A stretch of DNA of 12,042 nt from an uncultured beta proteobacterium (GTDB lineage Bacteria > Pseudomonadota > Gammaproteobacteria > Burkholderiales > Burkholderiaceae_C): positions 1 to 12,042 of the forward strand of contig CAISLL010000090.1 of NCBI GenBank assembly GCA_903886165.1, given 5' to 3'. A program made the translations under genes and the position numbers. Each line of letters begins with the position of its first letter. Position 1 is the stretch's first letter. The notes under the pieces were generated by a model that worked only from the letters and a program-made list of their open reading frames with translations, did not search any database and had not been told where the DNA came from. This document shows positions 6,821 through 11,975 of this stretch, piece by piece.

Positions 6821-7834
6821 CTATTTTTTCATCAACCTGGCGGCGTCAAGTGCGAAATAGGTCAGGATACCATCGGCCCCGGCGCGCTTGAAGGCGAGCA
6901 GGCTTTCCATCATCACTGCATCATGGTCGAGCCAGCCATTTTGTGCGGCGGCCTTGAGCATGGCGTATTCGCCCGACACCTGGTAGGCAAAGGTCGGCAC
7001 CTTGAATTCATCCTTGACGCGGCGGACGATGTCCAGATAGGGCATGCCGGGCTTGACCATCACCATGTCCGCACCTTCGGTGATGTCCATGGCGACTTCG
7101 CGCAAGGCTTCGTCGCTGTTGCCCGGGTCCATCTGGTAGACCTTCTTGTTGCTTTTGCCGAGGTTGCCCGAAGATCCCACAGCATCTCGAAACGGCCCAT
7201 AAAAGGCACTGGCGTATTTGGCGCTGTAGGCCATGATGCGGGTATGCACAAAATGGTTGGCCTCGAGGGCCTGACGAATGGCGCCAATGCGGCCGTCCAT
7301 CATGTCGCTCGGGGCCACGATGTCGGCGCCGGCACCGGCCTGCGTCAGCGCCTGCTTGACCAGCACCTCAATTGTGGCGTCGTTCATGATGTAGCCGTCT
7401 TCCATCGGATTGGGGTCGGGCAGGCCGTCCTGGCCATGGCTGGTGAAGGGGTCAAGTGCCACGTCACACATGATGCCAAGCTCTGGGAATTCTTTTTTTA
7501 GCGCTTGCACCACGCGCGGCACCAGGCCCTCCGGGTTGAGCGCTTCGCGGCCGTCCGGGGTTTTGAGTGATTGATCAATCACCGGAAATAAGGCCATCAC
7601 TGGAATGCCCAACTCGACGCAGTCCTGCGCCACTGGCAGAAGCAAATCCAGACTCAGGCGCTCCACGCCCGGCATGGAAGAGACGACCTGGCGCTGTTGT
7701 GCGCCATCCACCACGAACACCGGGTAGATCAGGTCGTACGGTGTCAGTGCGTGTTCGCGCACCAGGTTGCGGGTGAAACTGTCGCGGCGCAGGCGGCGCG
7801 GGCGGCCCATGGGGTAGGGTGCATAACTAGTCAT
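6821..7834 (-). CDS. hemB: Porphobilinogen synthase (5-aminolevulinate dehydratase)
   Basis: HemB condenses two 5-aminolevulinate molecules into porphobilinogen, an early step shared by heme, siroheme and cobalamin synthesis, in the cytoplasm. This protein has 337 residues, the normal length. The Schiff-base lysines are K206 (MAYSAKYAS) and K261 (MVMVKPGMPYLD). APSDMMDGRIGAIR (174-187) and the FYGPFRDA block are also typical. The metal-loop region reads CDVALDPFTSHGQDG, so the three zinc-binding cysteines of the E. coli-type enzyme are replaced by the aspartate/alanine version of the Pseudomonas aeruginosa-type enzyme, which is stimulated by Mg2+. The loop after GQDG (LPDPNPMEDGY) looks a few residues longer than the versions I remember. 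The start at 7834 (MTSYAPYPMGRPRRLRR) puts the basic arm at its usual distance; a later ATG (M9) is possible. The gene is divergent from hemJ and is followed by a CorA-family gene. Confidence 0.98.
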   Translation of the reverse strand: MTSYAPYPMGRPRRLRRDSFTRNLVREHALTPYDLIYPVFVVDGAQQRQVVSSMPGVERLSLDLLLPVAQDCVELGIPVMALFPVIDQSLKTPDGREALNPEGLVPRVVQALKKEFPELGIMCDVALDPFTSHGQDGLPDPNPMEDGYIMNDATIEVLVKQALTQAGAGADIVAPSDMMDGRIGAIRQALEANHFVHTRIMAYSAKYASAFYGPFRDAVGSSGNLGKSNKKVYQMDPGNSDEALREVAMDITEGADMVMVKPGMPYLDIVRRVKDEFKVPTFAYQVSGEYAMLKAAAQNGWLDHDAVMMESLLAFKRAGADGILTYFALDAARLMKK

Positions 7835-7858
7835 AAGTTTGTTTCAGTGAGTTGATTT

Positions 7859-7876
7859 TTGTCGTCTTTATGACAA
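7859..7876. promoter_or_regulatory. Inverted repeat upstream of hemB, possible operator
   Basis: TTGTC (7859-7863) and GACAA (7872-7876) are perfect inverted arms separated by 8 bases, centred about 33 bases upstream of the hemB start codon in AT-rich DNA. The symmetry and half-site spacing suit a dimeric repressor or activator. A minus-strand -35-like TTTACA (7900-7895) lies just upstream and a poor -10-like TATTGT overlaps the repeat, so the site could control hemB. No regulator can be named from this sequence. Confidence 0.3.
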
Positions 7877-7892
7877 TATTTTTCGGGGCAGG

Positions 7893-7921
7893 TTGTAAAA
7901 GTTAATTATTTTTGTTAAATT
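7893..7921 (+). promoter_or_regulatory. Candidate promoter driving the hemB-hemJ intergenic transcript
   Basis: TTGTAA (7893-7898, four of six matches to -35) and TAAATT (7916-7921, four of six matches to -10) are separated by exactly 17 bases, within AT-rich DNA. Transcription would begin near 7928, at the foot of the GC-rich hairpin region that ends in the terminator at 8026. The hexamers are only moderate matches, but the ideal spacing and the downstream structure support the call. Confidence 0.4.
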
Positions 7922-7925
7922 ACCA

Positions 7926-8026
7926 GCGGGCAGTTTACTGCTCCCCGCTTTTCCTCCCTGAGCGGGGCCTTGATGTGTGACAGCAAATAGGCTTACCACC
8001 CCAGCCCTTGTGCTGGGGTTTTTTTT
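7926..8026 (+). ncRNA. Candidate small RNA or regulatory leader between hemB and hemJ
   Basis: A structured region of about 100 bases without an open reading frame lies between a promoter-like sequence and an intrinsic terminator. The segment ccccgc (7943-7948) can pair with gcgggg (7962-7967), or alternatively with the upstream gcggg (7926-7930) as part of a hairpin that also uses cag/ctg (7931-7933 with 7938-7940). The two hairpins are mutually exclusive. The gggg at 7964-7967 could also compete for the cccc (7999-8002) of the terminator stem. This switch-like arrangement, about 95 bases upstream of hemJ and divergent from hemB, fits either a free-standing small RNA or an attenuating leader of the hemJ operon. 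I do not recognise it as a known RNA family. The structures were found by eye, without energy calculation. Confidence 0.45.
7999..8026 (+). terminator. Strong rho-independent terminator upstream of hemJ
   Basis: CCCCAGC (7999-8005), a 6-base loop, and GCTGGGG (8012-8018) form a perfect 7-base-pair GC-rich stem followed at once by eight T residues (8019-8026). This is a textbook intrinsic terminator on the plus strand. It cannot end hemB, which is transcribed the other way and starts upstream, so it must end or attenuate a transcript beginning inside the intergenic region. Confidence 0.85.
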
Positions 8027-8081
8027 GCCCGGCATTTTCGCAGGCCCGGCGCAAATGAAGCCATGCGGGCGCCAGCGGCCT

Positions 8082-8110
8082 TTGACAGATGTGCATTTGC
8101 GCGTTCACTT
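8082..8110 (+). promoter_or_regulatory. Possible hemJ operon promoter (perfect -35 only)
   Basis: A perfect TTGACA (8082-8087) lies downstream of the terminator at 8026 and upstream of the hemJ ATG at 8122. Seventeen bases on, the hexamer at 8105-8110 (TCACTT) is a poor -10. The better-looking TAAACT (8110-8115) is 22 bases away, which is too far. If used, transcription would start almost at the start codon, giving a nearly leaderless message, which would fit the absence of a Shine-Dalgarno sequence for hemJ. Confidence 0.3.
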
Positions 8111-8121
8111 AAACTGCCACC

Positions 8122-8550
8122 ATGCTCTGGATCAAATCACTCCACATCGTTTTCGTGGCCAGCTGGTTCGCCGGCCTGTTCTACCTGCCCCGCATTTTTG
8201 TCAACCTCGCCATGGTGCCTGCAGATTCTGTGGCTGAGCGTGACCGTCTGTTGCTGATGGCGCGAAAGCTGTTGCGTTTCATGACCATCATCGCCATTCC
8301 TGCCATGGCTTTTGGGGCGTGGCTCTGGGCGGGTTACGGCATTGGCTGGGGCCCGGGAAACGGCTGGATGCATGCCAAGTTGTTCGGGGTGTTGCTGGTC
8401 ATGGGCTACCACCTTGCATGCGGTGTCATGCTGAAGAAGTTTGTCCGTGGTGAGCAAAGTCACAGTCATGTCTGGTACCGCTGGTTCAATGAGGCACCTG
8501 TGATTCTGATGCTGGTCATTGTGTGCCTGGTCGTGCTCAAACCCTTCTGA
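8122..8550 (+). CDS. hemJ: Protoporphyrinogen oxidase HemJ (UPF0093/CopD-like membrane protein)
   Basis: This is a 142-residue inner-membrane protein with about four hydrophobic helices. HemJ carries out the oxygen-linked oxidation of protoporphyrinogen IX to protoporphyrin IX, the step before iron insertion in heme synthesis. The N-terminus MLWIKSLHIVFVASWF with H8, the FYLPRIFV block (20-27), WMHAKLFG (82-89) and RWFNEAP (120-126) are characteristic. H8 corresponds to the conserved histidine linked to heme binding in studied homologues, and K86 is the conserved lysine. Such proteins are often labelled CopD-family or hypothetical. Divergent hemB next door strengthens the heme role. It leads a tight operon: the VanZ-family gene starts 7 bases after its stop. 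No clear Shine-Dalgarno sequence precedes the ATG. The length is normal. Confidence 0.92.
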   Translation: MLWIKSLHIVFVASWFAGLFYLPRIFVNLAMVPADSVAERDRLLLMARKLLRFMTIIAIPAMAFGAWLWAGYGIGWGPGNGWMHAKLFGVLLVMGYHLACGVMLKKFVRGEQSHSHVWYRWFNEAPVILMLVIVCLVVLKPF

Positions 8551-8557
8551 CGGCAAG

Positions 8558-9658
8558 ATGCCGATGCACAAGACTTCGGCCTGGCCCCTGGCGCTGGTCT
8601 ATCTGGGCCTGATTGTTTACGCCAGCCTTTACCCCTTTTCAAACTGGCGAGACCAGGGGGTTGATCCCTGGTGGTTCTTGATGGCGCCGCTGCCCAGGTA
8701 CTGGACCGGCTTTGATGTGGTGTCGAATGTTTTGGGTTACATGCCGCTGGGCTTCTTTCTGGCACTGAGTGCCTTGCGCACCGGGCGGGAGCGTTACGCG
8801 CTGCTGTGGGCGCTGCTGACTACGTTGATGCTGTCGCTGGCCTTGGAGGTACTGCAGGTTTATTTGCCTGACCGTGTGCCATCCAACCTGGATTTGATGC
8901 TGAACCTGGCGGGCGGGGCGCTCGGAGCCGGCAGTGCCTGGAGCCTGGAGCGTTTGGGCATTTTGCAGCGCTGGAGCCGTTTTCGTGCCCACTGGTTCGT
9001 GTCTGATTCGCGAGGTGCCCTGGTGCTGCTGGCCTTGTGGCCGCTGGCGCTGCTATTTCCTTCCGTGGTGCCTTTCGGTTTGGGTCAGGTGATGGAGCGG
9101 CTGGAGTCTGCGCTGGCCCAGGCGCTGCTTGACAGCCCTTTCCTTGAGTGGCTGCCGATGCGTGACTTTGAATTGCAGCCCATGTTTCCTGCGGTGGAAT
9201 GGCTGTGTGTGGTGTTGGGGTTGTGGATTCCCTGTTTGCTGGGCTACTGCGTCATTCGTTCCAGTGTGAAGCGGGCCTTGTTTCTTTGCTGGGTGCTTTT
9301 TTTTGGCATGGGTGCCACCGCACTCAGCAGTGCCTTGAGCTTTGGGCCGGCGTATGCGTGGGTCTGGTTAACCATTCCGGTCAAAGCGGCGCTGGTCAGT
9401 GCGGTGTTGTTGTCGGCCGCCTTGTTGTGGTTGCCGCGTCGCGCCAGCGCCGCGCTGGCCTTGCTGGCGCTCGGCGTGGATTTGAGTCTGATCAATCAGG
9501 CCCCAATCGGCCCCTATTTTGAGCAGACCCTGTTTTCGTGGGAGCAGGGGCAATTCATCCGTTTTCACGGTTTGGCGCAGTGGTTGGGATGGCTGTGGCC
9601 TTATGCAACGCTGGTTTATGTGTTGAGATTGCTGTGGGGCAAAGAAGCAAAAAACTAA
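8558..9658 (+). CDS. VanZ-family membrane protein
   Basis: This membrane protein has 366 residues and about nine or ten hydrophobic segments. The first third is a VanZ-like domain: YASLYPFSNWR (21-31), FDVVSNVLGYMPLGFFL (52-68), and ALEVLQVYLPDRVPSNLDLMLNLAGG (95-120), with conserved E97, R106, D112 and N116. The remaining about 240 residues are hydrophobic with little I recognise. VanZ was named for low-level teicoplanin resistance in enterococci, but the fold is widespread and its role in proteobacteria is unsettled, so a resistance function should not be assumed. The frame is open from 8519, inside hemJ. I chose the ATG at 8558 because the upstream 13 residues are polar and cysteine-containing and merely overlap hemJ; the ATG at 8564 is also possible. 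The gene sits between hemJ and a ferredoxin gene with gaps of 7 and 10 bases, so the three are almost certainly co-transcribed. Confidence 0.9.
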   Translation: MPMHKTSAWPLALVYLGLIVYASLYPFSNWRDQGVDPWWFLMAPLPRYWTGFDVVSNVLGYMPLGFFLALSALRTGRERYALLWALLTTLMLSLALEVLQVYLPDRVPSNLDLMLNLAGGALGAGSAWSLERLGILQRWSRFRAHWFVSDSRGALVLLALWPLALLFPSVVPFGLGQVMERLESALAQALLDSPFLEWLPMRDFELQPMFPAVEWLCVVLGLWIPCLLGYCVIRSSVKRALFLCWVLFFGMGATALSSALSFGPAYAWVWLTIPVKAALVSAVLLSAALLWLPRRASAALALLALGVDLSLINQAPIGPYFEQTLFSWEQGQFIRFHGLAQWLGWLWPYATLVYVLRLLWGKEAKN

Positions 9659-9668
9659 AATCCATGGC

Positions 9669-10049
9669 ATGACTGATTCAACTTCCTCCCCAATGTCCTG
9701 CGGCTCCTCTGTGACCGCACCCGCCAGCTACTATCAGAGGCACATCTTTTTTTGTCTTAATGAGCGCACCAATGGCGATGCCTGCTGCGCCCAGCAACAA
9801 GCACAGGCGGCGTTTGACCACTGCAAGTCCCAGGTCAAGGCGGCTGGTCTGGCAGGGCCAGGTCAGGTGCGGGTCAACAAAGCCGGTTGCCTTGACCGCT
9901 GTGCGGCGGGCCCGGTGGCCGTGGTGTATCCCGAGGCAGTCTGGTACAGCTATGTGGATACCGATGACATTGACGAAATCGTCGAATCCCATCTGAAAAA
10001 CGGGCAGGTGGTCCAGCGCTTGCTGACTCCGGAGTACCTAGGGCGCTAA
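9669..10049 (+). CDS. Thioredoxin-like [2Fe-2S] ferredoxin (COG3411 type)
   Basis: This 126-residue soluble electron carrier is predicted to hold one [2Fe-2S] cluster in a thioredoxin-like fold. The likely ligands are C29 (HIFFC), C39 or C40 (DACC), C74 and C78 (AGCLDRC), the widely split C-x(9-12)-C ... C-x3-C pattern of this family, not that of plant-type ferredoxins. PVAVVYPE and WYSYVDTDDIDEIVE are further conserved parts. The first 20 residues (to about SYYQRH) are serine/threonine-rich and contain an extra C11. Homologues I recall start near SYYQRHIFFC, so this is an N-terminal extension or the true start lies further in (M9 is an option). It is the third gene of the hemJ operon, 10 bases after the VanZ-family gene. 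A role in electron transfer linked to heme or iron metabolism is possible from position but not shown. Confidence 0.92.
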   Translation: MTDSTSSPMSCGSSVTAPASYYQRHIFFCLNERTNGDACCAQQQAQAAFDHCKSQVKAAGLAGPGQVRVNKAGCLDRCAAGPVAVVYPEAVWYSYVDTDDIDEIVESHLKNGQVVQRLLTPEYLGR

Positions 10050-10065
10050 TTCCATCCGAATTTTT

Positions 10066-10101
10066 GGCTATAGCCCTTTTATATAAATCGCTAATAGCTA
10101 C
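10066..10101 (+). repeat. Intergenic repeat, copy 2 (upstream of the D,D-carboxypeptidase gene)
   Basis: This 36-base plus-strand sequence beginning GGCTATAGCCCTTTT is 26 of 36 bases identical, without gaps, to the minus-strand copy at 5536-5571. It lies 16 bases after the ferredoxin stop in a strongly AT-rich stretch that contrasts with the flanking genes. TAGCCCTT and CGCTAATAGCTA are the recognisable blocks. Confidence 0.65.
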
Positions 10102-10125
10102 ATATTAGATATCAATTATTCTGCA

Positions 10126-10146
10126 GCCCTGCCAGTCTTGGCGGGC
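10126..10146 (+). other. Bulged hairpin just upstream of the carboxypeptidase start
   Basis: GCCC-T-GCCA (10126-10134) pairs with TGGCGGGC (10139-10146), giving 8 base pairs with a single bulged T and a 4-base loop. It ends 10 bases before the ATG at 10157. There is no T run, so it is not an obvious terminator. It could influence translation of the downstream gene, which has no clear Shine-Dalgarno sequence. Confidence 0.4.
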
Positions 10147-10156
10147 TCGATTCCCC

Positions 10157-11341
10157 ATGAAAAAACTTTTTTTGTCCCTGGCAGCGGTGTTCTGTCTGTC
10201 CGCTGCAGCACAAGCACCGCAGCCTCCAGAAATTGCGGCCCGCTCCTATATGTTGCTGGACGTCACGGCGGGTCAAATCCTGGCACAAAAAGACATTGAT
10301 TCACCGGTTGAGCCAGCTTCACTGACCAAGCTGATGACCGCCTATGTGGTCTTTGATGCCTTGCGCAACAAAAAAATCGACCTCAAACAGACGTTGCCGG
10401 TCAGTGAGCGTGCCTGGAAAATGCCCGGCTCGCGCATGTTCATCGACCCAAAAATGAAGGTGCCGGTGGAAGACCTGATTAAGGGCATGATCGTCCAGAG
10501 TGGCAACGACGCCACAGTGGCGCTTGCTGAAGGTGTGGGTGGGTCGGTTGAGCGGTTCGTGCAATTGATGAATGACCAGGCCAAAGTGTTGGGCATGAAG
10601 GCCTCCGGTTATAAAAACCCGGAGGGCTTGACAGAGGCGGGGCATACCACCACCGCACGTGATTTAAGCATTCTTGCCACGCGTCTGATGCAGGATTTTC
10701 CTGATTACGTGACCTATTACGCCCTCAAGAAATACCGTTACGAGGGCACGCCGGCGGCAAATGACAACAACCGCAACTTGTTGCTCTTTCGCGACCCCAC
10801 CGTTGATGGCCTGAAAACAGGCCACACGGATGCGGCAGGCTATTGTTTGATTGCAACCGCCAAGCGCGATGTGCCGGGACTCGGGAAATTGGGTGCAGCA
10901 CCCGCATCGCCAGAGGCGGTGGGAAGTCGGCGCCTGCTGTCAATCGTCCTGGGAGCTGCAAGCGAGAACTCGCGAGCGAATGAATCACAGAAGCTTCTGA
11001 ATTGGGGTTACACCGCTTTTGATGCGATCAAGCTGTTTGATGCCGGTCAAGCCGTGGTGACCCCGCCTGTCTGGAAGGGCAAGTCGCCTACGCTTGGCTT
11101 GGGGCAAATGAACGCCATTGTGGTGGCAGTCCCGGCTGGATCGGGCGCAAAGCTCACCACACAAGTGGCTCGCCCCGAGCCTTTGCTGGCTCCTTTGGCA
11201 AAGGGCCAACAAGTGGGTACGCTCAAAGTCAGCCTTGCAGGACAGGCGCTGACCGAGGTGCCGCTGGTGGCGTTGCAGGGGGTTGAACAGGCGGGTGTGC
11301 TGGGTCGCGCCTGGGATGCCTTGCGCTTGTGGATCAAATGA
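10157..11341 (+). CDS. D-alanyl-D-alanine carboxypeptidase (PBP5/6-like, peptidase S11)
   Basis: This 394-residue serine enzyme (DacA/DacC type) removes the terminal D-alanine from peptidoglycan pentapeptides in the periplasm. A signal peptide (MKKLFLSLAAVFCLSAAAQA) is cleaved after about residue 20. The penicillin-binding motifs are complete: S55-L-T-K58 (SxxK, acylated serine S55), S115-G-N117 (SxN) and K220-T-G222 (KTG). A C-terminal beta domain (about 290-375) and a final amphipathic stretch (RAWDALRLWIK) match the membrane-anchoring end of PBP5-like enzymes. Residues about 238-256 (VPGLGKLGAAPASPEAVGS) look like an insertion just before the conserved RRLLSIVLGA strand, where relatives usually have only a few residues. 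The gene is probably transcribed alone. It follows the ferredoxin after a 107-base gap holding the repeat and a hairpin, and it ends just before the rpsL promoter. Confidence 0.96.
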   Translation: MKKLFLSLAAVFCLSAAAQAPQPPEIAARSYMLLDVTAGQILAQKDIDSPVEPASLTKLMTAYVVFDALRNKKIDLKQTLPVSERAWKMPGSRMFIDPKMKVPVEDLIKGMIVQSGNDATVALAEGVGGSVERFVQLMNDQAKVLGMKASGYKNPEGLTEAGHTTTARDLSILATRLMQDFPDYVTYYALKKYRYEGTPAANDNNRNLLLFRDPTVDGLKTGHTDAAGYCLIATAKRDVPGLGKLGAAPASPEAVGSRRLLSIVLGAASENSRANESQKLLNWGYTAFDAIKLFDAGQAVVTPPVWKGKSPTLGLGQMNAIVVAVPAGSGAKLTTQVARPEPLLAPLAKGQQVGTLKVSLAGQALTEVPLVALQGVEQAGVLGRAWDALRLWIK

Positions 11342-11347
11342 AATGAA

Positions 11348-11376
11348 TTGCGGACAGTCCCATGACCTGATATAGT
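11348..11376 (+). promoter_or_regulatory. Candidate str operon (rpsL) promoter
   Basis: TATAGT (11371-11376, five of six matches to -10) follows TTGCGG (11348-11353, three of six matches to -35) by exactly 17 bases. Transcription would start near 11383, giving a leader of about 84 bases before rpsL. The -35 lies only 7 bases beyond the carboxypeptidase stop. The -10 box overlaps the perfect inverted repeat at 11359-11382. Confidence 0.55.
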
Positions 11377-11387
11377 CATGGGCTTTT
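11359..11387 (+). terminator. 8-base-pair inverted repeat: terminator of the carboxypeptidase gene and/or operator at the rpsL promoter
   Basis: CCCATGAC (11359-11366) and GTCATGGG (11375-11382) are perfect inverted arms around an 8-base loop, followed by CTTTT (11383-11387). As RNA this could terminate the upstream carboxypeptidase message, though the T run is short. As DNA it spans the rpsL -10 box and could be a protein-binding site. The tandem gggctttt-cgggctttt follows directly. Confidence 0.5.
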
Positions 11388-11456
11388 CGGGCTTTTCGAA
11401 GAGTTTCACATTTTCGTCGTTTTTGTTTTTCAAACGTTTAGGGACGTTTAGTTTTT

Positions 11457-11462
11457 AGGAGG
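11457..11462 (+). promoter_or_regulatory. Shine-Dalgarno sequence of rpsL
   Basis: AGGAGG, a full match to the anti-Shine-Dalgarno complement, lies 4 bases before the rpsL ATG at 11467. It is the only perfect ribosome-binding site I saw in this window, as expected for a highly expressed ribosomal protein gene. Two direct copies of acgtttag (11434-11441 and 11444-11451, 10 bases apart) lie just upstream. Confidence 0.85.
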
Positions 11463-11466
11463 CTCA

Positions 11467-11844
11467 ATGCCAACCATCAATCAGTTAATCCGTCAGGGGC
11501 GTGCGGTTGAAACCGTCAAGTCCAAGAGCCCTGCGATGGAAAATTCTCCACAACGCCGTGGTGTTTGCACCCGCGTTTACACCACGACACCGAAGAAACC
11601 AAACTCGGCTTTGCGCAAAGTTGCCAAAGTGCGTTTGACCAACGGTTTTGAGGTGATTTCATACATCGGCGGTGAAGGCCACAACCTGCAGGAGCACAGC
11701 GTGGTGCTGGTTCGTGGCGGTCGTGTCAAGGACTTGCCGGGTGTGCGTTACCACATCGTGCGCGGTTCGCTTGACTTGCAAGGCGTGAAAGACCGCAAGC
11801 AGTCTCGCTCCAAGTACGGTGCAAAGCGTCCAAAAGCTAAGTAA
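11467..11844 (+). CDS. rpsL: 30S ribosomal protein S12
   Basis: S12 is a 125-residue protein of the small subunit that helps form the decoding centre and governs translational accuracy. The sequence is recognisable throughout: RRGVCTRVYTTTPKKPNSAL, LTNGFEVISYIGGEGHNLQEH, RGGRVKDLPGVRYHIVRG and DRKQSRSKYGAKRPKAK. With the initiator Met counted, the streptomycin-related lysines K43 and K44 (TPKKPNS) and K88 (RVKDLPG) are the wild-type residues, so the sequence gives no sign of S12-based streptomycin resistance. D89, beside K88, is the position methylthiolated by RimO in other bacteria. It has its own promoter and strong ribosome-binding site, and it is the first gene of the str operon, followed by rpsG. 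Confidence 0.99.
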   Translation: MPTINQLIRQGRAVETVKSKSPAMENSPQRRGVCTRVYTTTPKKPNSALRKVAKVRLTNGFEVISYIGGEGHNLQEHSVVLVRGGRVKDLPGVRYHIVRGSLDLQGVKDRKQSRSKYGAKRPKAK

Positions 11845-11875
11845 GGTACTGGTCTGTTTGAATTAAAAGGTGTTT

Positions 11876-11975
11876 GTTTGCTGCGTGGCGCAGGAAACGA
11901 GCGTAGTGACCCAATGTTCGGGTCGAGTAAGTGAGAGTCTTATTTGTTAACTCTCGCGGTGTTTGCAAAAACGCC
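11876..11975 (+). promoter_or_regulatory. Hairpin array in the rpsL-rpsG spacer, candidate S7 regulatory target
   Basis: The 155-base spacer contains four successive hairpins. (1) GTTT/AAAC plus CTGCG/CGCAG (11876-11898) has one G-G mismatch and a 3-base loop. (2) GACCC/GGGTC (11908-11924) has a 7-base loop. (3) GAGAGT/ACTCTC (11933-11955) is a perfect 6-base-pair stem. (4) GGTGTTT/AAACGCC (11958-11975) has 7 pairs including one G-T and closes a GCAA tetraloop. In E. coli, ribosomal protein S7 binds the rpsL-rpsG intercistronic mRNA and represses the operon. A structured spacer at the same place suggests the same feedback here. The hairpins were found by eye and S7 binding is inference. Confidence 0.55.

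Noticed and set aside
8519..8557. VanZ-family gene starting inside hemJ at 8519
   Set aside because: The 13 extra residues merely read hemJ in another frame; the ATG at 8558 lies 7 bases after the hemJ stop and just before the first helix.
8558..9658. Glycopeptide resistance from the VanZ-family gene
   Set aside because: No van operon genes are nearby, VanZ-like domains are common in unrelated roles, and the neighbours are heme and ferredoxin genes.
11393..11466. Short repeats in the rpsL leader (cgggctttt tandem, acgtttag pair) as a CRISPR or iteron array
   Set aside because: There are only two copies each of 8-9 bases, with no regular spacer pattern; they are better seen as leader composition.
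11467..11844. Streptomycin-resistant S12 allele
   Set aside because: K43, K44 and K88 (initiator Met counted) and their surroundings are the sensitive wild-type residues.
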